From Pseudomonas fluvialis (lineage in GTDB: Bacteria > Pseudomonadota > Gammaproteobacteria > Pseudomonadales > Pseudomonadaceae), in NCBI RefSeq assembly GCF_002234375.1, contig NZ_NMQV01000005.1:186001-250000 (forward strand): a stretch of DNA of 64,000 bases. The letters run 5' to 3'. The notes below the pieces were generated by a model, which made no database searches, was not told the DNA's origin, and saw only the letters and a program-made list of their open reading frames with translations. Shown here piece after piece: positions 20,135 through 28,550 of this stretch; position 1 is the first letter of the stretch; the number at the start of each line of letters is the position of its first letter. A program made the translations under genes and the position numbers.

Positions 20135-21541
20135 ATGCTGAAAAAGCTGATCCAGTCTTTGCGTTCACCACGGAAACGCCAGCCCCATCCACGCACCACG
20201 CCGCTGGTGCTCAGCAAGCGCCAGCATCCGCTGGGGCGCCAGCAGATCAGTCGTAACGCGCTGAGCGTGATCGAACGACTGCAGCACTCCGGTTACCAGG
20301 CCTATGCCGTGGGTGGCTGTGTGCGCGACCTGCTGCTCGGCCTGCCCCCCAAGGACTTCGATGTAGCGACCAGCGCCACCCCGGAACAGGTACGCGCGGC
20401 GTTTCGCAATGCCCGGGTGATCGGCCGGCGCTTCAAGCTGGTGCACGTGCACTTTGGCCGCGAAATCATCGAAGTAGCGACCTTCCGCGCCGGCCATGTC
20501 GAGCAGGCACGCCCCGACAACCAGCAGTCGGCGCATCACGAAAGCGGACGCATCCTGCGCGACAACGTCTACGGCACCCTCGAAGAAGACGCCGAGCGCC
20601 GCGACTTCACCATCAACGCGCTGTATTACGACCCGGGCAGCGAGCGCATCCTCGACTACGCGCATGGTGTCCACGACATTCGCAATCAGCTGATTCGCCT
20701 GATCGGCAACCCCGAGCAACGCTACCAGGAAGACCCGGTACGCATGCTGCGCGCGGTACGCTTTGCCGCCAAGCTGGACTTCGACATCGAGCGGCACACC
20801 GCAGCCCCGATTCGCCGCCTCGCCCCCTTGTTGCGCGACATTCCGGCGGCACGACTGTTCGAGGAAGTACTCAAGCTGTTCCTCAGTGGCCAGGCCGAGA
20901 TCACCTTCGACCTGCTCTGCCAGTACGACCTGTTCGCCCCGCTGTTCCCGGCCAGCGCCAAGGCGCTGCAGCGCAACCCGCGCTACAGCGAGGCACTGAT
21001 TCGCCAGGCACTGATCAATACCGACCAGCGGATTGCCGAGGGCAAACCGGTCACCCCGGCCTTCCTGTTCGCCGCCCTGCTCTGGCCGGCACTGGCACCG
21101 CGCGCGGCACAACTGCAGGAGCGCGGCCTGCCGGCCAGCGTGGCCTTGCAGGATGCGGCTCAGGAACTGGTCATCGAGCAATGCAAGCACACCGCCGTAC
21201 CCAAGCGCTTCACCATCCCCATGCGGGAAATCTGGGACATGCAGGAACGCCTGCCTCGGCGCAGCGGCAAGCGTGCCGACCTGTTGCTGGAGAATCCGCG
21301 TTTCCGCGCCGGCTACGACTTCCTGCTACTGCGCGAAAGTGCCGGCGAGCAGACCGATGGCCTGGGCGAATGGTGGACGCTCTACCAGGAGGCCAGCGAC
21401 AGCCAGCGGCGCCAGATGATTCGCCAGCTAGGCCAGCGCGACAGTGCCACGCCAGATGAGCCCGCCAGTGCCGCACCACGCAAACGTCGCCGTGGCGGCA
21501 AGCGGCGACGCGGGCCACGTAGCGAGCAGGCAGGCGAGTAA
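20135..21541 (+). CDS. pcnB: PcnB, poly(A) polymerase I
   Basis: PcnB adds 3' poly(A) tails that promote RNA decay. The 468-residue class II nucleotidyltransferase has GGCVRDLLLGLPPKDFDV with catalytic aspartates, an RRDFTINALYY block and an EDPVRMLRAVRFAAKL block, and a basic C-terminal tail (RKRRRGGKRRRG) typical of PcnB as opposed to tRNA nucleotidyltransferase. The ATG at 20135 matches family length. folK follows directly. Confidence 0.95.
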   Translation: MLKKLIQSLRSPRKRQPHPRTTPLVLSKRQHPLGRQQISRNALSVIERLQHSGYQAYAVGGCVRDLLLGLPPKDFDVATSATPEQVRAAFRNARVIGRRFKLVHVHFGREIIEVATFRAGHVEQARPDNQQSAHHESGRILRDNVYGTLEEDAERRDFTINALYYDPGSERILDYAHGVHDIRNQLIRLIGNPEQRYQEDPVRMLRAVRFAAKLDFDIERHTAAPIRRLAPLLRDIPAARLFEEVLKLFLSGQAEITFDLLCQYDLFAPLFPASAKALQRNPRYSEALIRQALINTDQRIAEGKPVTPAFLFAALLWPALAPRAAQLQERGLPASVALQDAAQELVIEQCKHTAVPKRFTIPMREIWDMQERLPRRSGKRADLLLENPRFRAGYDFLLLRESAGEQTDGLGEWWTLYQEASDSQRRQMIRQLGQRDSATPDEPASAAPRKRRRGGKRRRGPRSEQAGE

Positions 21542-21542
21542 G

Positions 21543-22052
21543 GTGCCACAGGTATACATCGGTCTGGGCAGCAACCTTGCCCAGCCCCTGGCACAACTGC
21601 GCGATGCCTGTCAGGCGCTGGCCAGATTGCCCGACAGTCAATTGCTGGCTCTGTCTTCGGCCTATGCCAGCGACCCTCTCGGCCCGCCCGACCAGCCCCG
21701 CTACCTGAATGCCGTGGCCGGCCTGCACACCCAACTGGCCCCACTAGCGCTGCTCGACGCCCTGCAAGGCATCGAGCAGGCCCACGGCCGTCAACGCAAG
21801 GCGGAGCGCTGGGGGCCGCGCACCCTCGACCTGGATATCCTGCTGTATGGCGAGCAGCGTATCGACCTACCACGCCTGCAGGTACCGCACTACCACATGC
21901 ACGCCCGCGCCTTCGTGCTCTATCCGCTGGCAGAGATCGCCGGGGAACTGATCCTGCCCGACGGACGGCGGCTGACCGAACTGCTCGCACAGTGCCCTTA
22001 CCAGGGCCTGGAGCGCCTGGAAGAGCGCCTGCTCGACGAGGTAACGGCGTAA
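21543..22052 (+). CDS. folK: FolK, 6-hydroxymethyl-7,8-dihydropterin pyrophosphokinase
   Basis: FolK transfers pyrophosphate from ATP to hydroxymethyl-dihydropterin in folate synthesis. The 169-residue product contains VYIGLGSNL at the N-terminus and the signature [13 protein letters not shown]. The start is a GTG one base after the pcnB stop, suggesting coupled translation; upstream in-frame codons lie in pcnB. The order pcnB-folK-panB is conserved in Pseudomonas. Confidence 0.94.
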   Translation: MPQVYIGLGSNLAQPLAQLRDACQALARLPDSQLLALSSAYASDPLGPPDQPRYLNAVAGLHTQLAPLALLDALQGIEQAHGRQRKAERWGPRTLDLDILLYGEQRIDLPRLQVPHYHMHARAFVLYPLAEIAGELILPDGRRLTELLAQCPYQGLERLEERLLDEVTA

Positions 22053-22155
22053 CACCGGGGTAACACCCGCAATTGACTTGGCGCCCCCCCATCTGGACTA
22101 TAGGCGTCCCGTTGCCCCGAGCCCCGTGCCGGCGGCGCCGATGAGGACGAGAAAA

Positions 22156-22956
22156 ATGCCCGCTGTAACCCTGAGCACCCTGCAGGCGCTCAAGCAAAAA
22201 GGCGAAAAAATCGCCATGCTCACGGCCTACGATGCCACGTTCGCCAAACTGGCCTGCCAGGCCGGGGTCGATGTGCTGCTGATTGGCGACTCACTGGGCA
22301 TGGTAGTGCAAGGCCATGACAGCACACTGCCGGTCAGCCTGGCCGACATGGTTTATCACACCGCTGCCGTCAAACGTGGCAACCAGGGCGCGCTGATCCT
22401 CAGCGACCTGTCGTTCATGAGCTACGCCAACCTGGAGCAGACCTACGCCTCCTGCGCAGCATTGATGCAGGCCGGCGCGCACATGGTCAAGCTGGAAGGC
22501 GCCGCCTGGCTGGCCGAGCCGATCAGCCGCCTGGCCGAACGCGGCGTACCGGTCTGCGCACACCTCGGCCTGACCCCGCAGTCGGTCAATGTGTTCGGTG
22601 GTTACAAGGTGCAGGGGCGCGGCGAAGCCCAGGCGCGCCAACTGCTCGCCGATGCCATGGCTCTGGAGCAGGCCGGCGCGGCGATGCTGCTGCTGGAATG
22701 TGTGCCCAGCGCACTGGCCGCCGAAATCAGCCGTGCCGTACAGATCCCGGTAATCGGTATTGGTGCCGGCGTGGATACCGATGGCCAGGTATTGGTCATG
22801 CACGACCTGCTGGGCCTGTCGCTATCCGGGCGCACGCCGAAATTCGTGAAGAACTTCATGAGCGGCCAGGACAGCCTGCTCGGCGCCTTCAGCGCCTATG
22901 TCCGCGCGGTCAAGGCCGCCGAGTTCCCTGCCGCCGAACACGGATTCTCCGCATGA
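22156..22956 (+). CDS. panB: PanB, ketopantoate hydroxymethyltransferase
   Basis: PanB adds a hydroxymethyl group from methylene-THF to 2-ketoisovalerate, the first pantothenate step. The 266-residue TIM-barrel shows [33 protein letters not shown] and KLEGA metal/substrate motifs. Of two nearby ATGs (22141, 22156), the second has GAGGA at good spacing. A TTGACT hexamer at 22074-22079 with a weak -10 around 22097-22105 could be its promoter. PanC starts inside its stop (ATGA). Confidence 0.95.
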   Translation: MPAVTLSTLQALKQKGEKIAMLTAYDATFAKLACQAGVDVLLIGDSLGMVVQGHDSTLPVSLADMVYHTAAVKRGNQGALILSDLSFMSYANLEQTYASCAALMQAGAHMVKLEGAAWLAEPISRLAERGVPVCAHLGLTPQSVNVFGGYKVQGRGEAQARQLLADAMALEQAGAAMLLLECVPSALAAEISRAVQIPVIGIGAGVDTDGQVLVMHDLLGLSLSGRTPKFVKNFMSGQDSLLGAFSAYVRAVKAAEFPAAEHGFSA

Positions 22957-23804
22957 TCACCGTCAAGAGCCTGCGCGAACTGCGCGCCGCCGTCAGCCGT
23001 GCCCGCAGCGAGGGCAAGCGTATCGCCCTGGTACCCACCATGGGCAACCTGCACGCCGGGCACATCGCTCTCGTGGAAAAAGCCACCCAGCGCGCTGATT
23101 TCGTGGTCGCCAGCATCTTCGTCAACCCGTTGCAGTTCGGCGCCAACGAAGACCTCGACAAATACCCACGCACCCTGGTCGCCGATCAGGAAAAGCTGGT
23201 CGGCGCAGGTTGTCACCTGCTGTTCACCCCTGATGTCGAGGAAGTCTACCCGGACGGCATGCAGCAGCAGACACGCGTCAGCGTGCCGCTGGTTTCCGAA
23301 GGTTTGTGCGGCGCCAGTCGCCCTGGACACTTCGAGGGCGTGGCCACGGTGGTCTGCAAGCTGTTCAACATGGTGCAACCCGACCTGGCGCTATTCGGCG
23401 AGAAGGACTTCCAGCAACTGGCGGTCATTCGCAAGCTGGTGCGCGACCTCAACCTGCCCATCCAGGTCATGGGCGAGCCCACCGTGCGTGCCGCCGACGG
23501 CCTCGCGCTGTCGTCACGCAACGGTTATCTGAACGAAAGCCAACGCGCCCTGGCGCCCCTGCTGTATCGCACCCTGCAGCAACTGGCCGAAGAGATCCGT
23601 CGCCAGCCGTCTGCGCAGTCCACTCTGCTGGCTGCCGCCCGCCAGCAACTTGAGGATGCCGGGCTGCGCCCCGACTACCTGGAGCTGCGTGAGGCCGTCC
23701 AGCTGCGCGAGGTACAGGACAGCGATCGCCAGCTGGTCCTGCTCGCCGCCGTATACCTAGGCACAACCCGACTGATCGACAACCTGCAGTTCAGTCTCGA
23801 CTGA
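22953..23804 (+). CDS. panC: PanC, pantothenate synthetase
   Basis: PanC ligates pantoate and beta-alanine using ATP. The 283-residue product has [10 protein letters not shown] (HIGH-like motif), FGEKDFQQL and the KMSKS-like LSSRNGYL. It overlaps panB by four bases; panD, which supplies beta-alanine, is 79 bp downstream and panE is elsewhere in the window (34650), so four pantothenate genes are present. Confidence 0.96.
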   Translation: MITVKSLRELRAAVSRARSEGKRIALVPTMGNLHAGHIALVEKATQRADFVVASIFVNPLQFGANEDLDKYPRTLVADQEKLVGAGCHLLFTPDVEEVYPDGMQQQTRVSVPLVSEGLCGASRPGHFEGVATVVCKLFNMVQPDLALFGEKDFQQLAVIRKLVRDLNLPIQVMGEPTVRAADGLALSSRNGYLNESQRALAPLLYRTLQQLAEEIRRQPSAQSTLLAAARQQLEDAGLRPDYLELREAVQLREVQDSDRQLVLLAAVYLGTTRLIDNLQFSLD

Positions 23805-23883
23805 ATCCCTGCGTGCTGCGCTTGATCGGCGCAGCCCCCTTAGGCACACTCTGCCGCCGCCGCGTCCCGAGGAGGAAAACGCC

Positions 23884-24264
23884 ATGCACGCCATCATGCT
23901 CAAGGCCAAGCTGCACCGCGCCGAAGTCACCCACGCCGTGCTCGACTACGAAGGCTCCTGCGCCATCGACGGCCAATGGCTGGACCTGGCCGGCATCCGC
24001 GAATACGAACAGATCCAGATCTACAACGTCGACAATGGTGAACGTTTCACCACCTATGCCATCCGTGGCGAGGAAGGCTCGCGGATCATTTCGGTCAATG
24101 GCGCCGCGGCACACAAGGCCAAGGTAGGCGACCGGGTGATCATCTGCGCCTATGCCCACTACAGCGAAGCCGAGCTGGAGCACTTCCAGCCGCGCATGCT
24201 GTACATGGCGCCCGGCAACGAGCTGAGCCACACCAGCAACGCGATTCCCGTGCAGCTCGCCTGA
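23884..24264 (+). CDS. panD: PanD, aspartate 1-decarboxylase
   Basis: PanD makes beta-alanine from aspartate with a pyruvoyl cofactor. The 126-residue proenzyme has the self-cleavage site G24-S25 in YEGSCAID, with a catalytic Tyr and Arg nearby in the standard fold. A GAGGA precedes the ATG. It is followed by a terminator at 24291-24314. Confidence 0.96.
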   Translation: MHAIMLKAKLHRAEVTHAVLDYEGSCAIDGQWLDLAGIREYEQIQIYNVDNGERFTTYAIRGEEGSRIISVNGAAAHKAKVGDRVIICAYAHYSEAELEHFQPRMLYMAPGNELSHTSNAIPVQLA

Positions 24265-24290
24265 AACCCGGCAACTGCGGTTAGAATCAG

Positions 24291-24314
24291 GCCCGGTCAG
24301 CACCGGGCTTTTTT
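24291..24314 (+). terminator. Rho-independent terminator after panD
   Basis: A seven-base stem GCCCGGT / ACCGGGC with a four-base loop is followed by six T residues. It closes the panBCD transcript before pgi. Confidence 0.85.
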
Positions 24315-24355
24315 CTGCCCGGGCATTTCCCGCAGGACATAAGGACTTTGCCGGC

Positions 24356-26020
24356 ATGGCGCATTTTCTCAACCCCGTGGACATCACCGCCCTGCCCGCC
24401 TGGCCGGCCCTGCATGCGCAGCGCCAGGCCATGCAGCATTTCAACCTGCGCGAAGCCTTCGCCAGCGATGCGCAGCGCTTCGAGCGCTACTCCCTGGAAA
24501 GCTGCGGACTGTTTCTCGACTACTCGAAGAACCTGATCGACGAGCAGAGCCTCGCGCTGCTCCTGCAACTGGCCGAGCAGGCTGGCTTGTCCCAAGCCAT
24601 CGGCGCGCTGTTCGAGGGTGCCGAGGTCAACGCCTCGGAACGCCGCCCAGCCCTGCACACGGCCCTGCGTCGCCCGGTTGGCCAGCCACTGTACCTGCAG
24701 GGCAAGGACTTGATGCCGCAGGTCCACCAGGTGCTGCAACAGATGACCGAACTGGTTGCGCGCATCCATAACGGGCTGTGGCGCGGCTACAGCGAGCAGG
24801 CCATCACCGACGTGGTCAACATCGGTATCGGCGGCTCGTTCCTCGGACCGCAACTGGTTTCCGAAGCGCTCCAGCCGTTCAACCAGAAGGGCGTGCACTG
24901 TCACTACCTGGCCAACATCGATGGCAGCGAGTTCCGCGAAGTCACCGCCCAGCTGAATGCCGCCACCACCCTGTTCATCGTTTCCAGCAAGTCCTTCTCG
25001 ACCCTGGAGACCCTGAAGAATGCCGAGGCGGCACGCGCCTGGTACTTCGCCCAGGGGGGCAGCGAAAGCGGCCTGCACCGGCACTTTGTCGCCGTCACCA
25101 GCCACCCGCAGGCGGCCATCGACTTTGGCATGCGTGCCGAGAACATCTTCCCGCTGTGGGACTGGGTGGGCGGACGCTACTCGCTGTGGTCGGCCATCGG
25201 CCTGCCCATTGCCCTGACCATCGGCATGTCCAACTTCAAGGAACTGCTGGCCGGCGCGTACTGCATGGACCAGCATTTCCTGCAGGCGCCGCTGGCCCGC
25301 AACATGCCGGTACTGCTGGCCCTGCTGGGCCTGTGGTATGGCAGCTTCTGGGGCGCGCAGAGCCATGCGATCCTGCCCTACGACTATTACCTGCGCAATT
25401 TCACCGACCACCTGCAGCAACTCGACATGGAATCCAACGGCAAGTCGGTACGCCAGGACGGCAGCCCACTGCACACGCCGAGCGGCCCGGTGATCTGGGG
25501 GGGCGTCGGCTGCAACGGCCAGCATGCCTACCACCAGTTGCTGCACCAGGGCACGCCGCTGATTCCCGCCGACTTCATCGTGCCGGTGGTCAGCCATCAG
25601 CCGCTGGCCGATCACCACCAGTGGCTGTATGCCAACTGCCTGTCGCAGAGCCAGGCGCTGATGCACGGCAAGACCCTCGCCGAGGCCGCCGCCGAACTGC
25701 GCGCCCAGGGCCTGGACGAGCAGGACGTACAACGCCTGGCCCCACACAAGGTGATTCCCGGCAACCGGCCGAGCAACACGCTGATTCTGGAGCGTGTCAG
25801 CCCGCGCCGCCTCGGCGCACTGATCGCCCTCTACGAACACAAGGTCTATGCACAGAGCGTGCTGTGGGGCATCAATGCCTTCGACCAGTGGGGCGTAGAA
25901 CTGGGCAAGCAGCTGGGACGTCAGGTCTATCAGCACCTACAGGGCCAGGACAGTGGACAGCCACTGGATGCCTCCACGGCCGGCCTGGTGAGTTTCTTCC
26001 GTAACCGCCATCGCGGCTGA
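24356..26020 (+). CDS. pgi: Pgi, glucose-6-phosphate isomerase
   Basis: Pgi interconverts glucose 6-phosphate and fructose 6-phosphate. The 554-residue protein carries both family signatures, [15 protein letters not shown] and the [14 protein letters not shown] block, plus the catalytic Glu and His regions ([13 protein letters not shown]). Placement after panD is shared with other pseudomonads. Confidence 0.96.
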   Translation: MAHFLNPVDITALPAWPALHAQRQAMQHFNLREAFASDAQRFERYSLESCGLFLDYSKNLIDEQSLALLLQLAEQAGLSQAIGALFEGAEVNASERRPALHTALRRPVGQPLYLQGKDLMPQVHQVLQQMTELVARIHNGLWRGYSEQAITDVVNIGIGGSFLGPQLVSEALQPFNQKGVHCHYLANIDGSEFREVTAQLNAATTLFIVSSKSFSTLETLKNAEAARAWYFAQGGSESGLHRHFVAVTSHPQAAIDFGMRAENIFPLWDWVGGRYSLWSAIGLPIALTIGMSNFKELLAGAYCMDQHFLQAPLARNMPVLLALLGLWYGSFWGAQSHAILPYDYYLRNFTDHLQQLDMESNGKSVRQDGSPLHTPSGPVIWGGVGCNGQHAYHQLLHQGTPLIPADFIVPVVSHQPLADHHQWLYANCLSQSQALMHGKTLAEAAAELRAQGLDEQDVQRLAPHKVIPGNRPSNTLILERVSPRRLGALIALYEHKVYAQSVLWGINAFDQWGVELGKQLGRQVYQHLQGQDSGQPLDASTAGLVSFFRNRHRG

Positions 26021-26103
26021 ACTGGCCGCTCTAGCGCGGCTGTGCCAAGATGGCCGGTGTTTTCGGCCCACCCTGCCCGCACGCGGGCGCAGAGGAGAAT
26101 TGC

Positions 26104-27285
26104 ATGCAAGACGTCGTCATCGTAGCCGCCAGCCGTACCGCCATTGGCAGCTTCCAGGGTTCACTGGCGAATGTCGCCGCCGTAGACCTGGGCGCCGCGG
26201 TCATCCGCCGCCTGCTGGAGCAAACCGGGCTGGAGGCGGCCCAGGTTGACGAGGTAATCCTTGGCCACGTACTGACCGCCGGCGCCGGGCAGAACACCGC
26301 CCGCCAGGCCGCGCTCAAGGCCGGCCTGCCGCACGCCGTACCGGCGCTCACCCTGAACAAGGTCTGTGGCTCCGGCCTCAAGGCCCTGCACCTGGCCGCC
26401 CAGGCGATTCGTTGCGGTGACGCCGAGGTGGTAATCGCCGGCGGCATGGAGAACATGAGCCAGGCGCCCTATGTCATGCCCGCCGCACGCACCGGCCAGC
26501 GCATGGGCCACGGCAAGCTGATCGACACGATGATCCAGGACGGCCTGTGGGACGCCTTCAACGACTACCACATGGGCATCACCGCCGAGAACCTGGTGGA
26601 CAAGTACGCCATCAGCCGCGAGGAGCAGGATGCCTTCGCCGCCGCCTCGCAGCAGAAGGCTGTGGCCGCCATCGAAGCCGGGCGCTTCGCCGATGAAATC
26701 ACCCCGATCCTCATCCCCTCGCGCAAAGGCGAACCGGTCAGCTTCGCCAGCGACGAGCAGCCGCGCGCTGGCACCACGGCCGAGTCGCTGGCCAAGCTCA
26801 AGCCGGCCTTCAAGAAGGATGGCAGTGTTACCGCCGGCAACGCTTCCAGCCTCAACGACGGCGCCGCTGCCGTGCTGCTGATGAGCGCCAGCAAGGCCCA
26901 GGCCCTCGGCTTGCCGGTACTGGCGCGCATTGCCGCCTACGCCAATGCCGGCGTCGATCCGGCAATCATGGGCATCGGCCCGGTCGGCGCCACCCAGCGT
27001 TGCCTGAGCAAGGCTGGCTGGCAACTGGCCGACCTCGACCTGATCGAAGCCAACGAAGCCTTCGCCGCCCAGGCCCTGGCCGTAGGCAAGGAGCTGGGCT
27101 GGGATGCCGCCAAGGTCAACGTCAACGGCGGCGCCATCGCCCTCGGCCACCCCATTGGCGCCTCCGGCTGTCGCGTACTGGTGACCCTGCTGCACGAGAT
27201 GATCAAGCGCGACGCCAAGAAGGGCCTGGCCACGCTGTGCATCGGCGGCGGTCAGGGTGTAGCACTGGCCATCGAGCGCAGCTGA
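26104..27285 (+). CDS. Acetyl-CoA acetyltransferase (thiolase)
   Basis: This 393-residue thiolase catalyses reversible condensation of two acyl-CoA molecules. All catalytic residues are present: nucleophile C88 in [11 protein letters not shown]349 in [14 protein letters not shown] and C379 in CIGGGQGVA. Length and the [11 protein letters not shown] stretch fit acetoacetyl-CoA thiolases of the PhaA/AtoB type. No phaB, phaC or ketone-body genes are adjacent, so its pathway is open. A GAGGAGAATTGC precedes the ATG. Confidence 0.9.
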   Translation: MQDVVIVAASRTAIGSFQGSLANVAAVDLGAAVIRRLLEQTGLEAAQVDEVILGHVLTAGAGQNTARQAALKAGLPHAVPALTLNKVCGSGLKALHLAAQAIRCGDAEVVIAGGMENMSQAPYVMPAARTGQRMGHGKLIDTMIQDGLWDAFNDYHMGITAENLVDKYAISREEQDAFAAASQQKAVAAIEAGRFADEITPILIPSRKGEPVSFASDEQPRAGTTAESLAKLKPAFKKDGSVTAGNASSLNDGAAAVLLMSASKAQALGLPVLARIAAYANAGVDPAIMGIGPVGATQRCLSKAGWQLADLDLIEANEAFAAQALAVGKELGWDAAKVNVNGGAIALGHPIGASGCRVLVTLLHEMIKRDAKKGLATLCIGGGQGVALAIERS

Positions 27286-27312
27286 TCCTGGCGCAATACG
27301 CCACAGCGCAGC

Positions 27313-27348
27313 CCTGTAGCACAGGAGCGAGCCCTGCTCGCGAATAGG
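27313..27348. repeat. REP-like palindromic element
   Basis: An inverted repeat GCGAGC-CCT-GCTCGC (27327-27341) sits within a sequence resembling the common Pseudomonas REP core (AGGAGCGAGC...GCTCGCGAA). It lies in the 162 bp between the thiolase stop and the methyltransferase start. A single unit is present, with no adjacent REP transposase. Confidence 0.6.
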
Positions 27349-27383
27349 TGTAGCGCTCGGAAGCTGCGCTGATCACGAAGTCA

Positions 27384-27408
27384 CGCCGGCCTGGAGCCGG
27401 CGTTTTTC
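27384..27408 (+). terminator. Rho-independent terminator after the thiolase gene
   Basis: A seven-base stem CGCCGGC / GCCGGCG with a five-base loop is followed by five T residues. It lies just before the methyltransferase ATG at 27448. Confidence 0.75.
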
Positions 27409-27447
27409 TTGGTAGACTGCGCACCCGTTCATTTCGAGACGCCGCGC

Positions 27448-28464
27448 ATGTCCTCTCTCGACCAGGCGCTGCGCGCCGCCCTTGATGCCCGCCGGCCGCT
27501 GCTGGCCGAGCTGCACCAACAACAGACCGATTGCTATCGGCTGTTCCACGGCAGCCAGGAAGGCCAGCCCGGCCTGACCGTGGATCGCTATGGCAGCCAG
27601 CTGCTGGTACAGAGTTTCCACCAGCCACTGACCCGCGAAGCCCTGCTGGACCTGCATGCCCTGTGCTGCGCACAACTCGCCAGCCCGTTGCAGCTGGTTT
27701 ACAACGACCGTAGCGCTGGCAACTCGCGTATCGACCGGCGTGACAGCGTGTACAGCGCCAGCGCCGAGGCACTGGCCGATCAGCAGGGCCAGGAATGGGG
27801 CATCCACTACCGGGTGCGCGGCCGGCATGCCGGGCAGGATCCGCTGCTGTTCCTCGATCTGCGCCAGGCACGTGCCTGGGTCAAGGCCAACAGCGCCGGG
27901 CAACGCGTGCTCAACTTGTTCGCCTACACCTGTGGTGTCGGCCTGTGTGCCGCCGCCGGTGGCGCCCGCGAGGTGGTCAACCTCGACTTTGCCGAGGGCA
28001 ACCTGCAGGTTGGCCGGGAGAATGCCCAACTCAACCCGCACTTGCCGGCCATGCAGTTCGTGCAGTCCGACTATTTTCCGGCCATCCGCCAGTGGGCCGG
28101 CCTGCCCCTGGCGCGGCGCCGCGGCCAGGCCCTGCCGGCTTACCCGCGCCTGGAACAACGCAAGTTTGATATGGTGTTCCTCGATCCGCCGGCCTGGGCG
28201 CGCAGTGCCTTCGGCACGGTGGACCTGCTGCGCGACTATCAGAGCCTGCTCAAACCGGCGATCCTCACCACGGCACGTGACGGCATCCTGGTCTGCAACA
28301 ACAACCTGGCCAAGGTAGCCTTCAGCGACTGGCTGGAACAGGTATTGCGCTGCGCCAGCAAACTGGGTCGCCCGGTGCGCGACTGGCAACAACTACTGCC
28401 AGCCGCTGACTTTCCCTCGCACGACGCTCAACCGCCGCTGAAGACGCTCATTCTGCGCTTCTGA
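27448..28464 (+). CDS. Class I SAM-dependent methyltransferase, RlmI/RlmK-like
   Basis: The 338-residue protein has the C-terminal methyltransferase core of the RlmI/RlmK (YccW) 23S rRNA cytosine methyltransferases: the SAM motif VLNLFAYTCGVGLCAAAGG near residue 155, VVNLDFAEGNLQVGRENA and the motif IV MVFLDPPAWARS. It lacks the N-terminal PUA domain of RlmI. An rRNA target is likely but which base cannot be read from sequence. Confidence 0.82.
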   Translation: MSSLDQALRAALDARRPLLAELHQQQTDCYRLFHGSQEGQPGLTVDRYGSQLLVQSFHQPLTREALLDLHALCCAQLASPLQLVYNDRSAGNSRIDRRDSVYSASAEALADQQGQEWGIHYRVRGRHAGQDPLLFLDLRQARAWVKANSAGQRVLNLFAYTCGVGLCAAAGGAREVVNLDFAEGNLQVGRENAQLNPHLPAMQFVQSDYFPAIRQWAGLPLARRRGQALPAYPRLEQRKFDMVFLDPPAWARSAFGTVDLLRDYQSLLKPAILTTARDGILVCNNNLAKVAFSDWLEQVLRCASKLGRPVRDWQQLLPAADFPSHDAQPPLKTLILRF

Positions 28465-28550
28465 TCATTCGTCGCCCGGCCCAGGCGTGCCATACTCGAG
28501 CGAGCTGGCATGCCAGCGCGTTTATGCATGAGTCACAAAGGCCGTTAGCC

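Noticed and set aside
24287-25936. 549-residue minus-strand ORF over pgi
   Set aside because: Shadow ORF created by the GC-rich third-position bias; the plus strand encodes a clear Pgi with family signatures.
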